29,749 bases of DNA from positions 1-29,749 of the IMG/VR virus record IMGVR_UViG_3300045999_003525, one strand, 5' to 3'. This DNA comes from a virus. Positions 1 through 6,986 of the stretch are shown in pieces. Position 1 is the first letter of the stretch. Every line of letters begins with the position of its first letter. A program made the translations under genes and the position numbers. A model generated the notes under the pieces. It did no database searches, was not told the origin of the DNA, and saw only the letters and a list, made by a program, of their open reading frames with translations.

Positions 1-50
1 GAAATAATATCTGTAACTTTAGAGATTGTTGATACAGTTAAAATAAACAA

Positions 51-287
51 ATGATTATGAGTGATATGACAATGTGCCATGGGTTTGATTGCCCGGTAAA
101 AGAAAAATGTAAAAGATTCAGTTCTATACCTAATGAGCATTGGCAAGCATACTTTCTAGATCCACCATATACTATTACAGATAATGTATTTAAATGTGAT
201 ATGTTCTGGGGAGATACACAAGATGCTATTATGAAACAGCTAATGGGTATAGTTTCTGGTAAAGATGGAGAGGAATTGCCAGAGTAA
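51..287 (+). CDS. Small cysteine-containing phage protein of unknown function
   Basis: This is a 78-aa protein. Near its N-terminus it has Cys9, then the HGFDCPVKEKC segment with Cys14 and Cys20, and a further Cys (CDMFW) around residue 49. This spacing suggests a small metal-binding or disulfide-stabilised fold. From memory, short proteins with a similar Cys-His-x-x-x-Cys-Pro start are common in Bacteroidota phages, but no function is known to me. The start is uncertain because ATGs occur at 51, 57 and 66; I chose 51 for the A-rich leader directly before it. It ends 12 bases before the next gene. No signal peptide or membrane segment is visible. Confidence 0.6.
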   Translation: MIMSDMTMCHGFDCPVKEKCKRFSSIPNEHWQAYFLDPPYTITDNVFKCDMFWGDTQDAIMKQLMGIVSGKDGEELPE

Positions 288-299
288 AATAAAAACAAT

Positions 300-983
300 A
301 TGAAAATACTACATATTTCAGACACACATAGTTTTCATGGGTTATTCCCAATGAGCAGATTTGAAGGAATAGATGCTGTAATACACAGCGGAGATTGTTC
401 TAATTACAAAGATACTTACAAGAATAAAGTAGAAGTAGAAGACTTTATCTATTGGTATAGTAAAGTACCTGTTGCTACTAAGATATATGTAGCAGGTAAC
501 CATGATACTTCTATAGATAAGAAATTTATATCCCGTGAAAACTTTACTGACAATGGTATTATATACCTTGAGAATGAAGGTATTACTATTGAAGATATTA
601 ATTTCTGGGGAAGTCCTTATACCCCATCATTTAATGATTGGGCATTCATGAAAGCTAGACATAAGTTACACAGTGTGTGGAAGAATATTCCAGATGATAC
701 TGATGTACTTATTACTCATGGTCCCCCAAAAGGTATATTAGATTTAAGTGAGGACAGATATCATAATTTAGAAATGTGTGGATGCTCTGCACTAAGAAAA
801 AGAGTTGAGAAAATGAACTTAAAAGCTATGTGCTTTGGACATATACATAACTCTGAAGGTATAACTAACCAAGGTACTGCAAGAATAGGAGGTAGAGATA
901 CTATCTATTCTAATGCTGCCTGTGTATTTGATGGTAGATTTGATAAAGGTCTAACCTCATATGGAAATATTATTAACATTTAA
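300..983 (+). CDS. Calcineurin-like metallophosphoesterase
   Basis: This 227-aa protein probably hydrolyses phosphoester bonds in the cytoplasm with a two-metal centre; the substrate cannot be told. The family's metal-ligand motifs occur in order: D8-x-H10 (ISDTH), G31-D32 (HSGD), G66-N-H-D69 (AGNHD), H140 (ITHGPP) and G180-H-I-H183. The length is normal for a single-domain member. In phages such enzymes may act on nucleotides, RNA ends or phosphoproteins, which is inference. A second phosphoesterase lies at 3728-4753 on the other strand, but the two are not close copies. The start is ATG after an A-rich leader. Confidence 0.9.
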   Translation: MKILHISDTHSFHGLFPMSRFEGIDAVIHSGDCSNYKDTYKNKVEVEDFIYWYSKVPVATKIYVAGNHDTSIDKKFISRENFTDNGIIYLENEGITIEDINFWGSPYTPSFNDWAFMKARHKLHSVWKNIPDDTDVLITHGPPKGILDLSEDRYHNLEMCGCSALRKRVEKMNLKAMCFGHIHNSEGITNQGTARIGGRDTIYSNAACVFDGRFDKGLTSYGNIINI

Positions 984-995
984 ACAACAAGAACA

Positions 996-1241
996 ATGAA
1001 ACAAACAGCAGTAGAGTGGTTAGAGAACCAAATAATGACTTCAAAATACTTTTATAGTTTAATGAAAGAGTTAAATAGCAGAGGTACAATAGTACAACCT
1101 AATGTATTTGAACAAGCCAAAGCAATGGAGAAAGAGCAGATTGTAAATGCTTATAACGATTGTGAATGGACTGGGGACCATGAAGATGGAGAACAATACT
1201 ACAATGAAACCTTTAACAAATCAATTAATAAACGAGGGTAA
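996..1241 (+). CDS. Conserved phage hypothetical protein
   Basis: This 81-aa acidic, helical-looking protein contains the segments AVEWLENQI, AKAMEKEQIVNAYNDCEW and EQYYNETF. I remember similar short proteins being widespread in phages of Bacteroidota, without assigned function. It follows the phosphoesterase by 12 bases and starts after an A-rich leader. Its stop codon falls inside the first copy of an 11-bp direct repeat (1236-1246), so that repeat may be partly coding constraint. No motif allows a functional call. Confidence 0.7.
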   Translation: MKQTAVEWLENQIMTSKYFYSLMKELNSRGTIVQPNVFEQAKAMEKEQIVNAYNDCEWTGDHEDGEQYYNETFNKSINKRG

Positions 1242-1276
1242 AAATTACACTCAATAAAGAATAAGGGGTAAAAATT
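1236..1276 (+). repeat. Short direct repeat, two copies of GGGTAAAAATT
   Basis: The 11-bp sequence GGGTAAAAATT occurs at 1236-1246 and again at 1266-1276, so the copies start 30 bp apart. They sit in the gap before the gene at 1302. The first copy overlaps the end of the upstream gene. Phase-matched copies ahead of a gene could be a regulator binding site, but chance duplication in A-rich sequence is also possible. Confidence 0.35.
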
Positions 1277-1301
1277 GCCACATTAACTAAATAGAAATGA
1301 T

Positions 1302-1523
1302 ATGAAAGCAACACTTGAATTCAACCTACCAGAGGATCAAATAGAATTTGATTTTGCTACACAAGGTAGTAAGATGTACTCAGCATTATGGGATATTTCT
1401 CAAGAGCTGAGAACACTATGGAAGTATGAAGAACTTAAGCAAGAAGAATGGGATATGGTAGAAAGAATCCGGAATAAGTTTTTTGAGATACTAGATGATA
1501 ACCAGATAAAATTAGATAAGTAA
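1302..1523 (+). CDS. Conserved phage hypothetical protein (73 aa)
   Basis: This small protein starts MKATLEFNLPEDQIEFD and continues with SKMYSALWDISQELRTLWKY, then a helical C-terminal half. Proteins of this pattern recur in many phages, from memory, as an uncharacterised family. It is acidic, has no cysteines and shows no membrane segment. It lies after the direct repeat at 1236-1276, so it may be the first gene of a short transcript, but no convincing promoter is visible. Function unknown. Confidence 0.7.
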   Translation: MKATLEFNLPEDQIEFDFATQGSKMYSALWDISQELRTLWKYEELKQEEWDMVERIRNKFFEILDDNQIKLDK

Positions 1524-1541
1524 CTAAATAAACCAACACAT

Positions 1542-1760
1542 ATGATTATTTTAAGGAAAGGGGAGGACAAGCAGGGTTACAGAGTATTAATGGTAAAACT
1601 TACACCAATGTCAGAGACAAGATTCTCTGTACAGAAGAAAGTTAAATTCTTATGGTTCTTTACTAGATGGGAAGATGTGTTAGATAAGCACGGGATGCCC
1701 AAGATATTTGATTCCAATAAGAATGCTACAGCTTTTATTAACTTTCAGAAACGTTGGTAG
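1542..1760 (+). CDS. Hypothetical protein (72 aa)
   Basis: This 72-aa basic protein has several aromatic residues (FLWFFTRWEDVLD near the middle, and a C-terminal Trp). I do not recognise it. It starts with ATG 18 bases after the previous stop and is co-oriented with its neighbours. Its end overlaps a possible TTG start for the next gene at 1754. The hydrophobic patch is too short and too interrupted by charges to be a membrane helix. Confidence 0.55.
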   Translation: MIILRKGEDKQGYRVLMVKLTPMSETRFSVQKKVKFLWFFTRWEDVLDKHGMPKIFDSNKNATAFINFQKRW

Positions 1761-1780
1761 AGAAAGTTACTAGAAAAACT

Positions 1781-2632
1781 ATGAAGATTAGACCAAGCGG
1801 AAGGAGCACTGATTTCATTGCTCCTTCTTTTGGTCATGGCTGTTTGTATAACTGTTCTTACTGTTATATGAAGAGACATAAGCCGGAAGGATTAACTATA
1901 GCAACAAATCCTATGGATATCCTGACAGCAATTAACAACCATGTTTGGTTTGCTGATGTAGAGAAGCCTAATCAAACAGGAGAATATATTACTTATGACA
2001 TCTCATGCAATGAAGACTTTGCTTTACATGCTAAGTATCATGACTGGGAAAAAATATTTGAGTATTTTAGAGATCATCCACTTGCTATGGGTTCATTTGC
2101 TACTAAGTATGTGAACAGTGACTTTCTTAAGTTTAATCCACAAGGTAAGATTAGAATAAGATTTAGTCTTATGCCGGAAAAATTAAGACAGATCTTAGAA
2201 CCAAACACAAGTACAATTAATGAAAGAATAAGAGCTATCACTAATTTTGTTATAGCGGGTTATGAAGTTCATTTAAACTTTAGTCCTGTTATTGTATATG
2301 ATGAGTGGCTAGAAGATTACAAACATTTATTTGAGTTAATTGATGATGATGCCTATACTAGGGATAAATTGTATTTTAATCAAGCTTATAGAGATGTCAA
2401 AGCAGAAGTAATATTTCTTACACATAATGCAAAAAAACATGAGTATAATTTGGAACATAAAATTCCTGGCGAGGACCTTATTTGGAAACCAGAAATCCAA
2501 GAAACCAAAATATCCCAGTATGGAGGAGAGAACATTAGATATGTATCATCAGACAAATCCAGATATATTGAAGAATTTAGAAAACTTCATAGTGATATCA
2601 TACCCTGGAACACCATTAGGTATATTTTCTAA
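1781..2632 (+). CDS. Radical-SAM spore photoproduct lyase family protein
   Basis: Spore photoproduct lyases use a 4Fe-4S cluster and S-adenosylmethionine to reverse UV-induced 5-thyminyl-5,6-dihydrothymine. In this 283-aa protein the cluster motif is C21-x3-C25-x2-C28, flanked by Tyr27 and Tyr29. A further Cys76 (ISCNED) lies where the Bacillus enzyme has its hydrogen-donor Cys141. Other segments match the family as I remember it: FATKYV, RIRFSLM, LEPNTST, a conserved AGYE segment, and a C-terminal YGG-IRY region. It is shorter than the Bacillus enzyme (about 340 aa) at the N-terminus. ATG 1781 was chosen; an in-frame TTG at 1754 would add nine residues and overlap the previous gene. A uracil-DNA glycosylase is nearby, which fits a DNA repair role. 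Confidence 0.85.
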   Translation: MKIRPSGRSTDFIAPSFGHGCLYNCSYCYMKRHKPEGLTIATNPMDILTAINNHVWFADVEKPNQTGEYITYDISCNEDFALHAKYHDWEKIFEYFRDHPLAMGSFATKYVNSDFLKFNPQGKIRIRFSLMPEKLRQILEPNTSTINERIRAITNFVIAGYEVHLNFSPVIVYDEWLEDYKHLFELIDDDAYTRDKLYFNQAYRDVKAEVIFLTHNAKKHEYNLEHKIPGEDLIWKPEIQETKISQYGGENIRYVSSDKSRYIEEFRKLHSDIIPWNTIRYIF

Positions 2633-2642
2633 ACTAAAATTT

Positions 2643-3050
2643 ATGAGAGATACAAAAGAAATGCTAAAACTTGTGGCAGCAATTGCCGAAGAACATTATA
2701 ATATTACTGATGGTGCAGATGGTAATCTGAACTATCTATGGTATATGTACCATAAAGGGTCTAAGAAGGATGAATTCCGCCCTTTTGTATATATGGCTGA
2801 GCTAATGTTGCTGAAGAAGTATAATTATCTAAATGAATCTGAGATAAGAAACATTGTAAGTATGATGAAATCAGAAGATGGAGATAATCTTGCTATAGTA
2901 ACATTAAGCATACAGAATTTAAGGGATTTAAGAATCAAAGAACATGGGGTATATTCTAAAGACAATGAAGCATATAAAGATCTAAACTATACATATGCTT
3001 TTGAAATCCTTAATCACACTGTGTTTATGGAAACAATGATAGAAAAGTAA
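2643..3050 (+). CDS. Hypothetical protein (135 aa), helical
   Basis: This reading frame is open further upstream, but that part lies within the photoproduct lyase gene. ATG 2643, ten bases after the lyase stop, is therefore the better start. The product looks mostly alpha-helical (MLKLVAAIAEEHYN, VYMAELMLLKKYNYL, IRNIVSMMK) and mildly acidic. I recognise no domain or catalytic motif. Its position suggests co-transcription with the lyase, but no functional link can be claimed. Confidence 0.6.
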   Translation: MRDTKEMLKLVAAIAEEHYNITDGADGNLNYLWYMYHKGSKKDEFRPFVYMAELMLLKKYNYLNESEIRNIVSMMKSEDGDNLAIVTLSIQNLRDLRIKEHGVYSKDNEAYKDLNYTYAFEILNHTVFMETMIEK

Positions 3051-3054
3051 CATA

Positions 3055-3231
3055 ATGGCAAACTTACAAAAAGAGTATATCATCAGAGAGATGAAACTTA
3101 AGAACAAGAACATACTTGATATGATTCCTAAAGCAGTGGAAAGTTATATTAAGTACAAGTATCAGTGTTCAACTTATTTAGCCAAACAAATTTCTAAAGA
3201 ATTAACAAATGACGGAACAAGAACTAGTTGA
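3055..3231 (+). CDS. Small hypothetical protein (58 aa)
   Basis: An ATG at 3055, four bases after the previous stop, opens a 58-codon frame ending at TGA 3229-3231. The product is lysine-rich and probably helical, with the segments NLQKEYIIREMKLKNKN and IPKAVESYIKYKYQCSTYL. It fills the gap between two genes and its end overlaps the start of the next gene (3209) by 23 bases, a compact arrangement typical of phages. I do not recognise it. The evidence is position, spacing and an intact frame only. Confidence 0.5.
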   Translation: MANLQKEYIIREMKLKNKNILDMIPKAVESYIKYKYQCSTYLAKQISKELTNDGTRTS

Positions 3232-3472
3232 CTTTGGCTTTGATAAAGTAGAAGTCTCAGATGATGAAAGCCAGAATGGCTATGACTATTATTACTACAT
3301 ACTAGACTTATTACCGGGTCTAAGTTTAATTTCATCGGCAAGTGATGAAAGCTCAGATGGTGAATGGAAGGTATATAACTTTGATTGGGATACTAAATCA
3401 GAATTAGCTAAACCTGCTATAGAACACCTGATTCAGGTTGCTGTCCACCAAGGGTATCAACGTCATCAGTAA
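3209..3472 (+). CDS. Conserved phage hypothetical protein (87 aa), acidic
   Basis: This 87-aa acidic protein starts MTEQELVDFGFDKVEVSDDE and then has NGYDYYYYILDL, followed by SLISSASDESSDGEWKVYNFD. I remember this pattern from phages of Bacteroidota, always uncharacterised. It is probably a small beta-rich cytoplasmic protein. Its 3' end overlaps a convergent minus-strand gene (3417-3728) by 56 bases, so read-through from either side would give antisense RNA. No terminator hairpin was found at this junction. Confidence 0.6.
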   Translation: MTEQELVDFGFDKVEVSDDESQNGYDYYYYILDLLPGLSLISSASDESSDGEWKVYNFDWDTKSELAKPAIEHLIQVAVHQGYQRHQ

Positions 3473-3728
3473 TTTTAGATAGTTGTGCTTTTTCTGCTAG
3501 GATGTTAAACATTATCATGGCAGCAGCAGACTTATAACAATCATCTATTTCAGTTTGAACTATATCCATAGGAACGGGAGTTGTTAAAACTTCTCCTGTT
3601 CTTAAATGGATTCTAGTACCTGCATCAGTATTCCTTACATTAACAAATGAGGTTCTGGTAATGTGAGTTATATTGAGATGCTCAATATATTCTCCATCCT
3701 TGTCTTTTAGTACTATTGGTAGGAACAT
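3417..3728 (-). CDS. Hypothetical protein (103 aa)
   Basis: The N-terminal half looks beta-rich, with strands around residues 14-60, including HITRTSFVNV and IHLRTGEVLTTPVP. It faintly resembles the small FlbD-type beta fold, but I would not name it so. The C-terminal half contains a helix (SAAAMIMFNILAEKAQLS) and a Gln/Pro-rich end. The start ATG overlaps the stop of the upstream minus-strand phosphoesterase by one base (TAATG), implying translational coupling. Function unknown. Confidence 0.6.
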   Translation of the reverse strand: MFLPIVLKDKDGEYIEHLNITHITRTSFVNVRNTDAGTRIHLRTGEVLTTPVPMDIVQTEIDDCYKSAAAMIMFNILAEKAQLSKITDDVDTLGGQQPESGVL

Positions 3729-4753
3729 TAGATAATTGTGTTGTCTTCTATTTTGTAATTATTTACGGACACTAAATTATCAATTTTTGTTAGAATAGCA
3801 AACCCATGATTCCATTCATTTATTTCCATGTAGTCTGGTGCTAATTCACATAGGCATCCAAGGCTATATGCTCTTATTGTACTGGACTCACCAGTTCCAT
3901 AAACTCTTTGTGAGCTTTGAGAACTTTTATGAAAGTGATTTACAATACAATTGGTTTTAAGTCTCATTAAAGCAGTTCTTGCTGGTACTACACCACCTGC
4001 TCCAGGAATCTTATCACCGTGCTCTATGAGGAAGTCACCAAAGATAACTTTGGTTCTGAATGGAAGATACTCAATTTTGTATTCAGCAACATGTAAGATT
4101 ACATCTAACCTGAATTCATCCATGTCAAGTAACTCAGATGCTTTTATTCTAAGGTATCTTTCAAACCTGTTCTCATGGTTACCAGGTATAAAATAAATAG
4201 GAATATCTGGGAATCTAGAGCGCATGTATTCAAAGAACTGTTTACCTGCTTCTATTTCATTTTTAAAGTGAACCTTTCTGGGATCTTTTTCATGAAAAGA
4301 AAGCTGATAGAAGTCTAATAAGTCTCCATTGATTAAGATGCTGTCCACGCCTTCTGCTTCCATTTTATCACAAGCAGTTTCTATAGCATCTTCATCATGG
4401 TATGGTATATGGAGATCACCAATAACACCAAGTTTTCTACATCCTGTAGGGAATGTAAATGTTCCTCTCTTTTCTGATAAAGATGTTGGTAGGGATACAA
4501 AATTTTGCATTACTTTTGTTTTAAGTTCTTTTTGAAACTCTTTGTTGTTTAAATGTTTTCTGTGATAATTTCCCATTTGACCTCTATAGTATCTAACTCT
4601 AGTATATACATTTTCAAATTTATCAAAGTATCCCTCATTTTCAGAATAGATTTTTCTTGCTAGAGTTTTACTTGGTGATTTAGGAAATTTTTCGAGATAT
4701 TCTAAAATAATTTTAGTTGTCTCTTTAGCATTGTTGGATAATTTATTTTCCAT
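3728..4753 (-). CDS. Calcineurin-like metallophosphoesterase with N-terminal extension
   Basis: The C-terminal two thirds of this 341-aa protein is a metallophosphoesterase. Its motifs are D113-x-H115 (GDLHIP), D144 (INGDLLDFY), G191-N-H-E194, H245-G-D247 and H273-x-H275 (NHFH). The usual GNHD is GNHE here, a variant the family tolerates. Residues 1-100 form a helical, basic extension (KTLARKIYSENEGYFDKF, VRYYRGQMGNYHRKH) that could bind nucleic acid, which is inference. It is the first gene of a two-gene minus-strand unit with 3417-3728 and is divergent from 4785 with only 31 bases between starts. The substrate is unknown. Confidence 0.88.
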   Translation of the reverse strand: MENKLSNNAKETTKIILEYLEKFPKSPSKTLARKIYSENEGYFDKFENVYTRVRYYRGQMGNYHRKHLNNKEFQKELKTKVMQNFVSLPTSLSEKRGTFTFPTGCRKLGVIGDLHIPYHDEDAIETACDKMEAEGVDSILINGDLLDFYQLSFHEKDPRKVHFKNEIEAGKQFFEYMRSRFPDIPIYFIPGNHENRFERYLRIKASELLDMDEFRLDVILHVAEYKIEYLPFRTKVIFGDFLIEHGDKIPGAGGVVPARTALMRLKTNCIVNHFHKSSQSSQRVYGTGESSTIRAYSLGCLCELAPDYMEINEWNHGFAILTKIDNLVSVNNYKIEDNTII

Positions 4754-4784
4754 AAGTACATTATAATATACAAAAAATAATCAT

Positions 4785-5159
4785 ATGTTTAGTTTCAAAC
4801 TTACAAAGAAGAATGGGAATTTAGTGCATATTAATGAAAGCACAAAGATTTCTTATCAATTATTTCTTGATAAACTTCAAGAGGGTCAGGAAGTTGAGGT
4901 CTTTATGGGACTGACTTCAGACAATGGTAGCTTAGCACAATTAGCCAAGGTACATGCATGTATTAGAGAATTAGCCAAAGAGTCTGGCTATACATTTGAT
5001 GAGATGAAATTTATAGTTAAACAACATTCTGGTCTTTGTTATGACGGAGGCGGTGCAGAATACTGTAAATCTTTTAAAGAATGTAGTAAAGAAGAACTAG
5101 CAATGGCAATAGAGTCTGCAATTGAATTAGGTAGAGATTTAAATATTAATCTTGCTTAA
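4785..5159 (+). CDS. Conserved hypothetical protein, possibly NinB-like
   Basis: This 124-aa protein has an N-terminal beta-rich part (MFSFKLTKKNGNLVHINE) and a helical C-terminal half. The latter contains LAKVHACIRELAKESGYTFDEMKFIVKQ and the ending KEELAMAIESAIELGRDLN. The order of a helical centre, a short Cys/Gly segment and a final helix recalls the NinB family of phage recombination proteins, which bind single-stranded DNA. I make this comparison from memory and weakly. The start is divergent from 3728-4753. The 3' end overlaps the convergent gene 5146-5457 by 14 bases. Confidence 0.6.
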   Translation: MFSFKLTKKNGNLVHINESTKISYQLFLDKLQEGQEVEVFMGLTSDNGSLAQLAKVHACIRELAKESGYTFDEMKFIVKQHSGLCYDGGGAEYCKSFKECSKEELAMAIESAIELGRDLNINLA

Positions 5160-5457
5160 CAGCAGACTTAATTACGTCATCTATATCTTTTTCTTCAAAT
5201 TGATTTGTTTTATCAGCTTGAGCTTCTATTTCAGCTAATAAAAGAAAAATAGTTTTAAATGCAAACTCTTGTTCTGTATGTGGATCATTATCTGAATTTT
5301 TATCTGTTACTTTTTTGATAAGTTCAGTAATTTTTTCATTATCAAGCTCTTGCTTAAAAATGTACATCAGAGTTTTCTTTAACATTAGATAAAACACTTT
5401 ATTGATTTTGATTTCAATAATTGCATTATCTTTTATTTCTTTAACCTTTTCACCCAT
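5146..5457 (-). CDS. Conserved hypothetical protein (103 aa), helical
   Basis: This 103-aa protein is acidic at its C-terminus and predicted largely helical, with the segments VFYLMLKKTLMYIFKQEL and FKTIFLLLAEIEAQADK. Similar short proteins occur in crAss-like and other Bacteroidota phages, from memory, without a firm function. It sits alone on the minus strand between plus-strand genes, divergent from the uracil-DNA glycosylase gene with 31 bases between starts. The hydrophobic stretches look amphipathic rather than membrane-spanning. Confidence 0.65.
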   Translation of the reverse strand: MGEKVKEIKDNAIIEIKINKVFYLMLKKTLMYIFKQELDNEKITELIKKVTDKNSDNDPHTEQEFAFKTIFLLLAEIEAQADKTNQFEEKDIDDVIKSAVKQD

Positions 5458-5488
5458 AGTATTAATCTTTTAACAAATTTAATAAAAA

Positions 5489-6202
5489 ATGAAGATAGAA
5501 TTAGAAATTGATAGTTTTAAACAAAAAATATTTGAAAAACTACAACCAAGTGGTTGGGGTACTGTGTTTAAATCTTATATATTTAGTAGTGATTTTGAAG
5601 AGTTACTTACTAGATTATATAAAATGTCAAGCAGTGGAGAAAGATTTACTCCAGGATTGAAAGATGTGTTTAGAGCATTTGAAGAATGTCCTTATGATGA
5701 ATTAAAGCTAGTAGTTGTGGGTCAAGATCCATATCCTACATTAGGTGTGGCAGATGGTATTGCATTTAGTTGTAGTAAGACAAATGCATTGCAGCCTAGT
5801 CTACGGTATATGCTTGATGAGATTAATAGAACTATCTATAATGGTGAACAGCTATCTACAGATGTTGATTTAACCAGATGGTCAAACCAGGGTATACTAA
5901 TGCTTAATACATCTCTCACAACTGAAGTGGGTAAAATAGGAAAGCACTATCATGTATGGGAAGGGTTTGTTGGATTTTTATTTGACCATCTTAATCATAA
6001 TAAAAAAGAACTTACATATCTTTACCTGGGTAAAAAAGCACAAGAGTGGGCAGAATATGTTGGAGATAATAACCACAAAGTATTTGCAAGCCATCCAGCA
6101 AGTGCAGCTTACAACAAACAGAGAGAGTGGAATTCAGATAATGCATTCTTAAAGGTGCAACATCTAGTTGCAGAAACAACAGGATATAATATTAATTGGT
6201 AG
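5489..6202 (+). CDS. ung: Uracil-DNA glycosylase, family 1
   Basis: This enzyme removes uracil from DNA, leaving an abasic site for base-excision repair. The diagnostic motifs are present: G78-Q-D80-P-Y-P83 with the catalytic Asp80, Phe93 in the uracil-stacking position (IAFSC), L137-MLNTSLT with uracil-recognising Asn140, and A200-SHPASA with catalytic His202. The last motif is HPASA rather than the common HPSPLS, so the leucine loop that penetrates DNA is changed. Its 237-aa length is normal for the family. The start is ATG after an A-rich leader. It is followed after one base by 6204. In a phage it keeps uracil out of the genome and possibly helps replication. Confidence 0.93.
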   Translation: MKIELEIDSFKQKIFEKLQPSGWGTVFKSYIFSSDFEELLTRLYKMSSSGERFTPGLKDVFRAFEECPYDELKLVVVGQDPYPTLGVADGIAFSCSKTNALQPSLRYMLDEINRTIYNGEQLSTDVDLTRWSNQGILMLNTSLTTEVGKIGKHYHVWEGFVGFLFDHLNHNKKELTYLYLGKKAQEWAEYVGDNNHKVFASHPASAAYNKQREWNSDNAFLKVQHLVAETTGYNINW

Positions 6203-6203
6203 T

Positions 6204-6791
6204 ATGGAAGATATATTTTTAAAATTTGTTAGGGAGAAAATAACGCCTAATAGTTATTATGTTTTACACTGTATAAAGAATAAGATGATACCATCTTCAT
6301 TTGTAAACAAGGAATTAGAAACCAAGAGACTAATATCTGAAAATTGGATAAATGATGACTTGACATTAACAGATAAAAGTATTATCTTTACTACTGAAAT
6401 TGAAGGCTTCTTTAAGAAGTCTAAAAAGAAAACATCTAGAAACTTACTGGGAGATAATTTTGAAGACAGCATTAAGAAGTATACTGATATATTTCCTGCA
6501 ACAAAGCTATCTAGTGGAAAGTATGCAAGATCTAATCCTAAAAACTTAGAGAATGCATTTAGATGGTTCTTTGAAACTTATGATTATGACTGGGAAATAG
6601 TTTTGTTAGCAACAAAGAAATATGTTTTGGAATACAGAGAGATTAGTTATCAATATATGAGAACATCTCAATATTTTATTAGAAAACAAAACACAGACAA
6701 GACTTGGGACTCAGATTTAGCTGATTATTGTGAAATGATTATAAACAAACCAGATGATGAAGTAATATTTATAAAAGAAAGATTGTTTTGA
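6204..6791 (+). CDS. Conserved hypothetical protein, possible winged-helix replication protein
   Basis: This 195-aa protein starts at ATG 6204, one base after the glycosylase stop. Residues about 1-60 look like a winged helix: FVREKITPNSYYVLHCIKNK, then LETKRLISENWINDD, then LTLTDKS, the order helix, helix, wing seen in HTH proteins. A basic linker (KKSKKKTSRN) follows. The C-terminal part is helical and aromatic, including LENAFRWFFETYDYDWEIVLLA. Its place between the glycosylase and the helicase suggests a replication initiation or loading role, but that is inference. I do not recognise a named family. Confidence 0.6.
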   Translation: MEDIFLKFVREKITPNSYYVLHCIKNKMIPSSFVNKELETKRLISENWINDDLTLTDKSIIFTTEIEGFFKKSKKKTSRNLLGDNFEDSIKKYTDIFPATKLSSGKYARSNPKNLENAFRWFFETYDYDWEIVLLATKKYVLEYREISYQYMRTSQYFIRKQNTDKTWDSDLADYCEMIINKPDDEVIFIKERLF

Positions 6792-6976
6792 TAGTAGTAA
6801 ACTTAAAAAAGTTATTTATTGGACTTATAGGCAGTATCTGTTTATATTTAATAATTAATAACTTTATCGTGGAAGTCAGTGTGTGGAAGTATATTCTTAT
6901 AGAAGGTTTAATAACCTTATCTCATTGGGGATATGATCAAATTAAAACCACCATTGATGAGGATTTTCTAAAGTAA
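6788..6976 (+). CDS. Small two-helix membrane protein
   Basis: This 62-aa protein starts with TTG at 6788, overlapping the previous stop (TTGA). There is no in-frame ATG before its first hydrophobic segment, so a TTG start is required if the gene is real. It has two likely membrane helices, about residues 9-30 (LFIGLIGSICLYLIINNFIV) and 33-50 (WKYILIEGLITLSHWGY), and a short acidic C-terminus. Size and topology would fit a holin-like or superinfection-exclusion protein, but its place among replication genes gives no support for lysis. Function unknown. Confidence 0.55.
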   Translation: MIVVNLKKLFIGLIGSICLYLIINNFIVEVSVWKYILIEGLITLSHWGYDQIKTTIDEDFLK

Positions 6977-6986
6977 TCAATGTAAT

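Noticed and set aside
2427-2642. Upstream extension of the 135-aa gene inside the photoproduct lyase gene
   Set aside because: It would overlap the conserved C-terminus of the lyase by about 200 bases in another frame; ATG 2643 lies just after the lyase stop and explains the gene better.
4754-4803. TAAGTTTG on the minus strand as a promoter for the divergent phosphoesterase gene
   Set aside because: The -7-like element fits by sequence, but no TTTG at proper upstream spacing was found, and such 8-mers arise by chance in A/T-rich DNA.
5952-6152. Open frame of 66 codons within the uracil-DNA glycosylase gene
   Set aside because: It shadows the glycosylase catalytic His region in a different frame and has no independent start context or recognisable product.
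6788-6976. Holin assignment for the small membrane protein
   Set aside because: Two hydrophobic segments are suggestive, but there is no endolysin nearby and the gene sits within replication genes.
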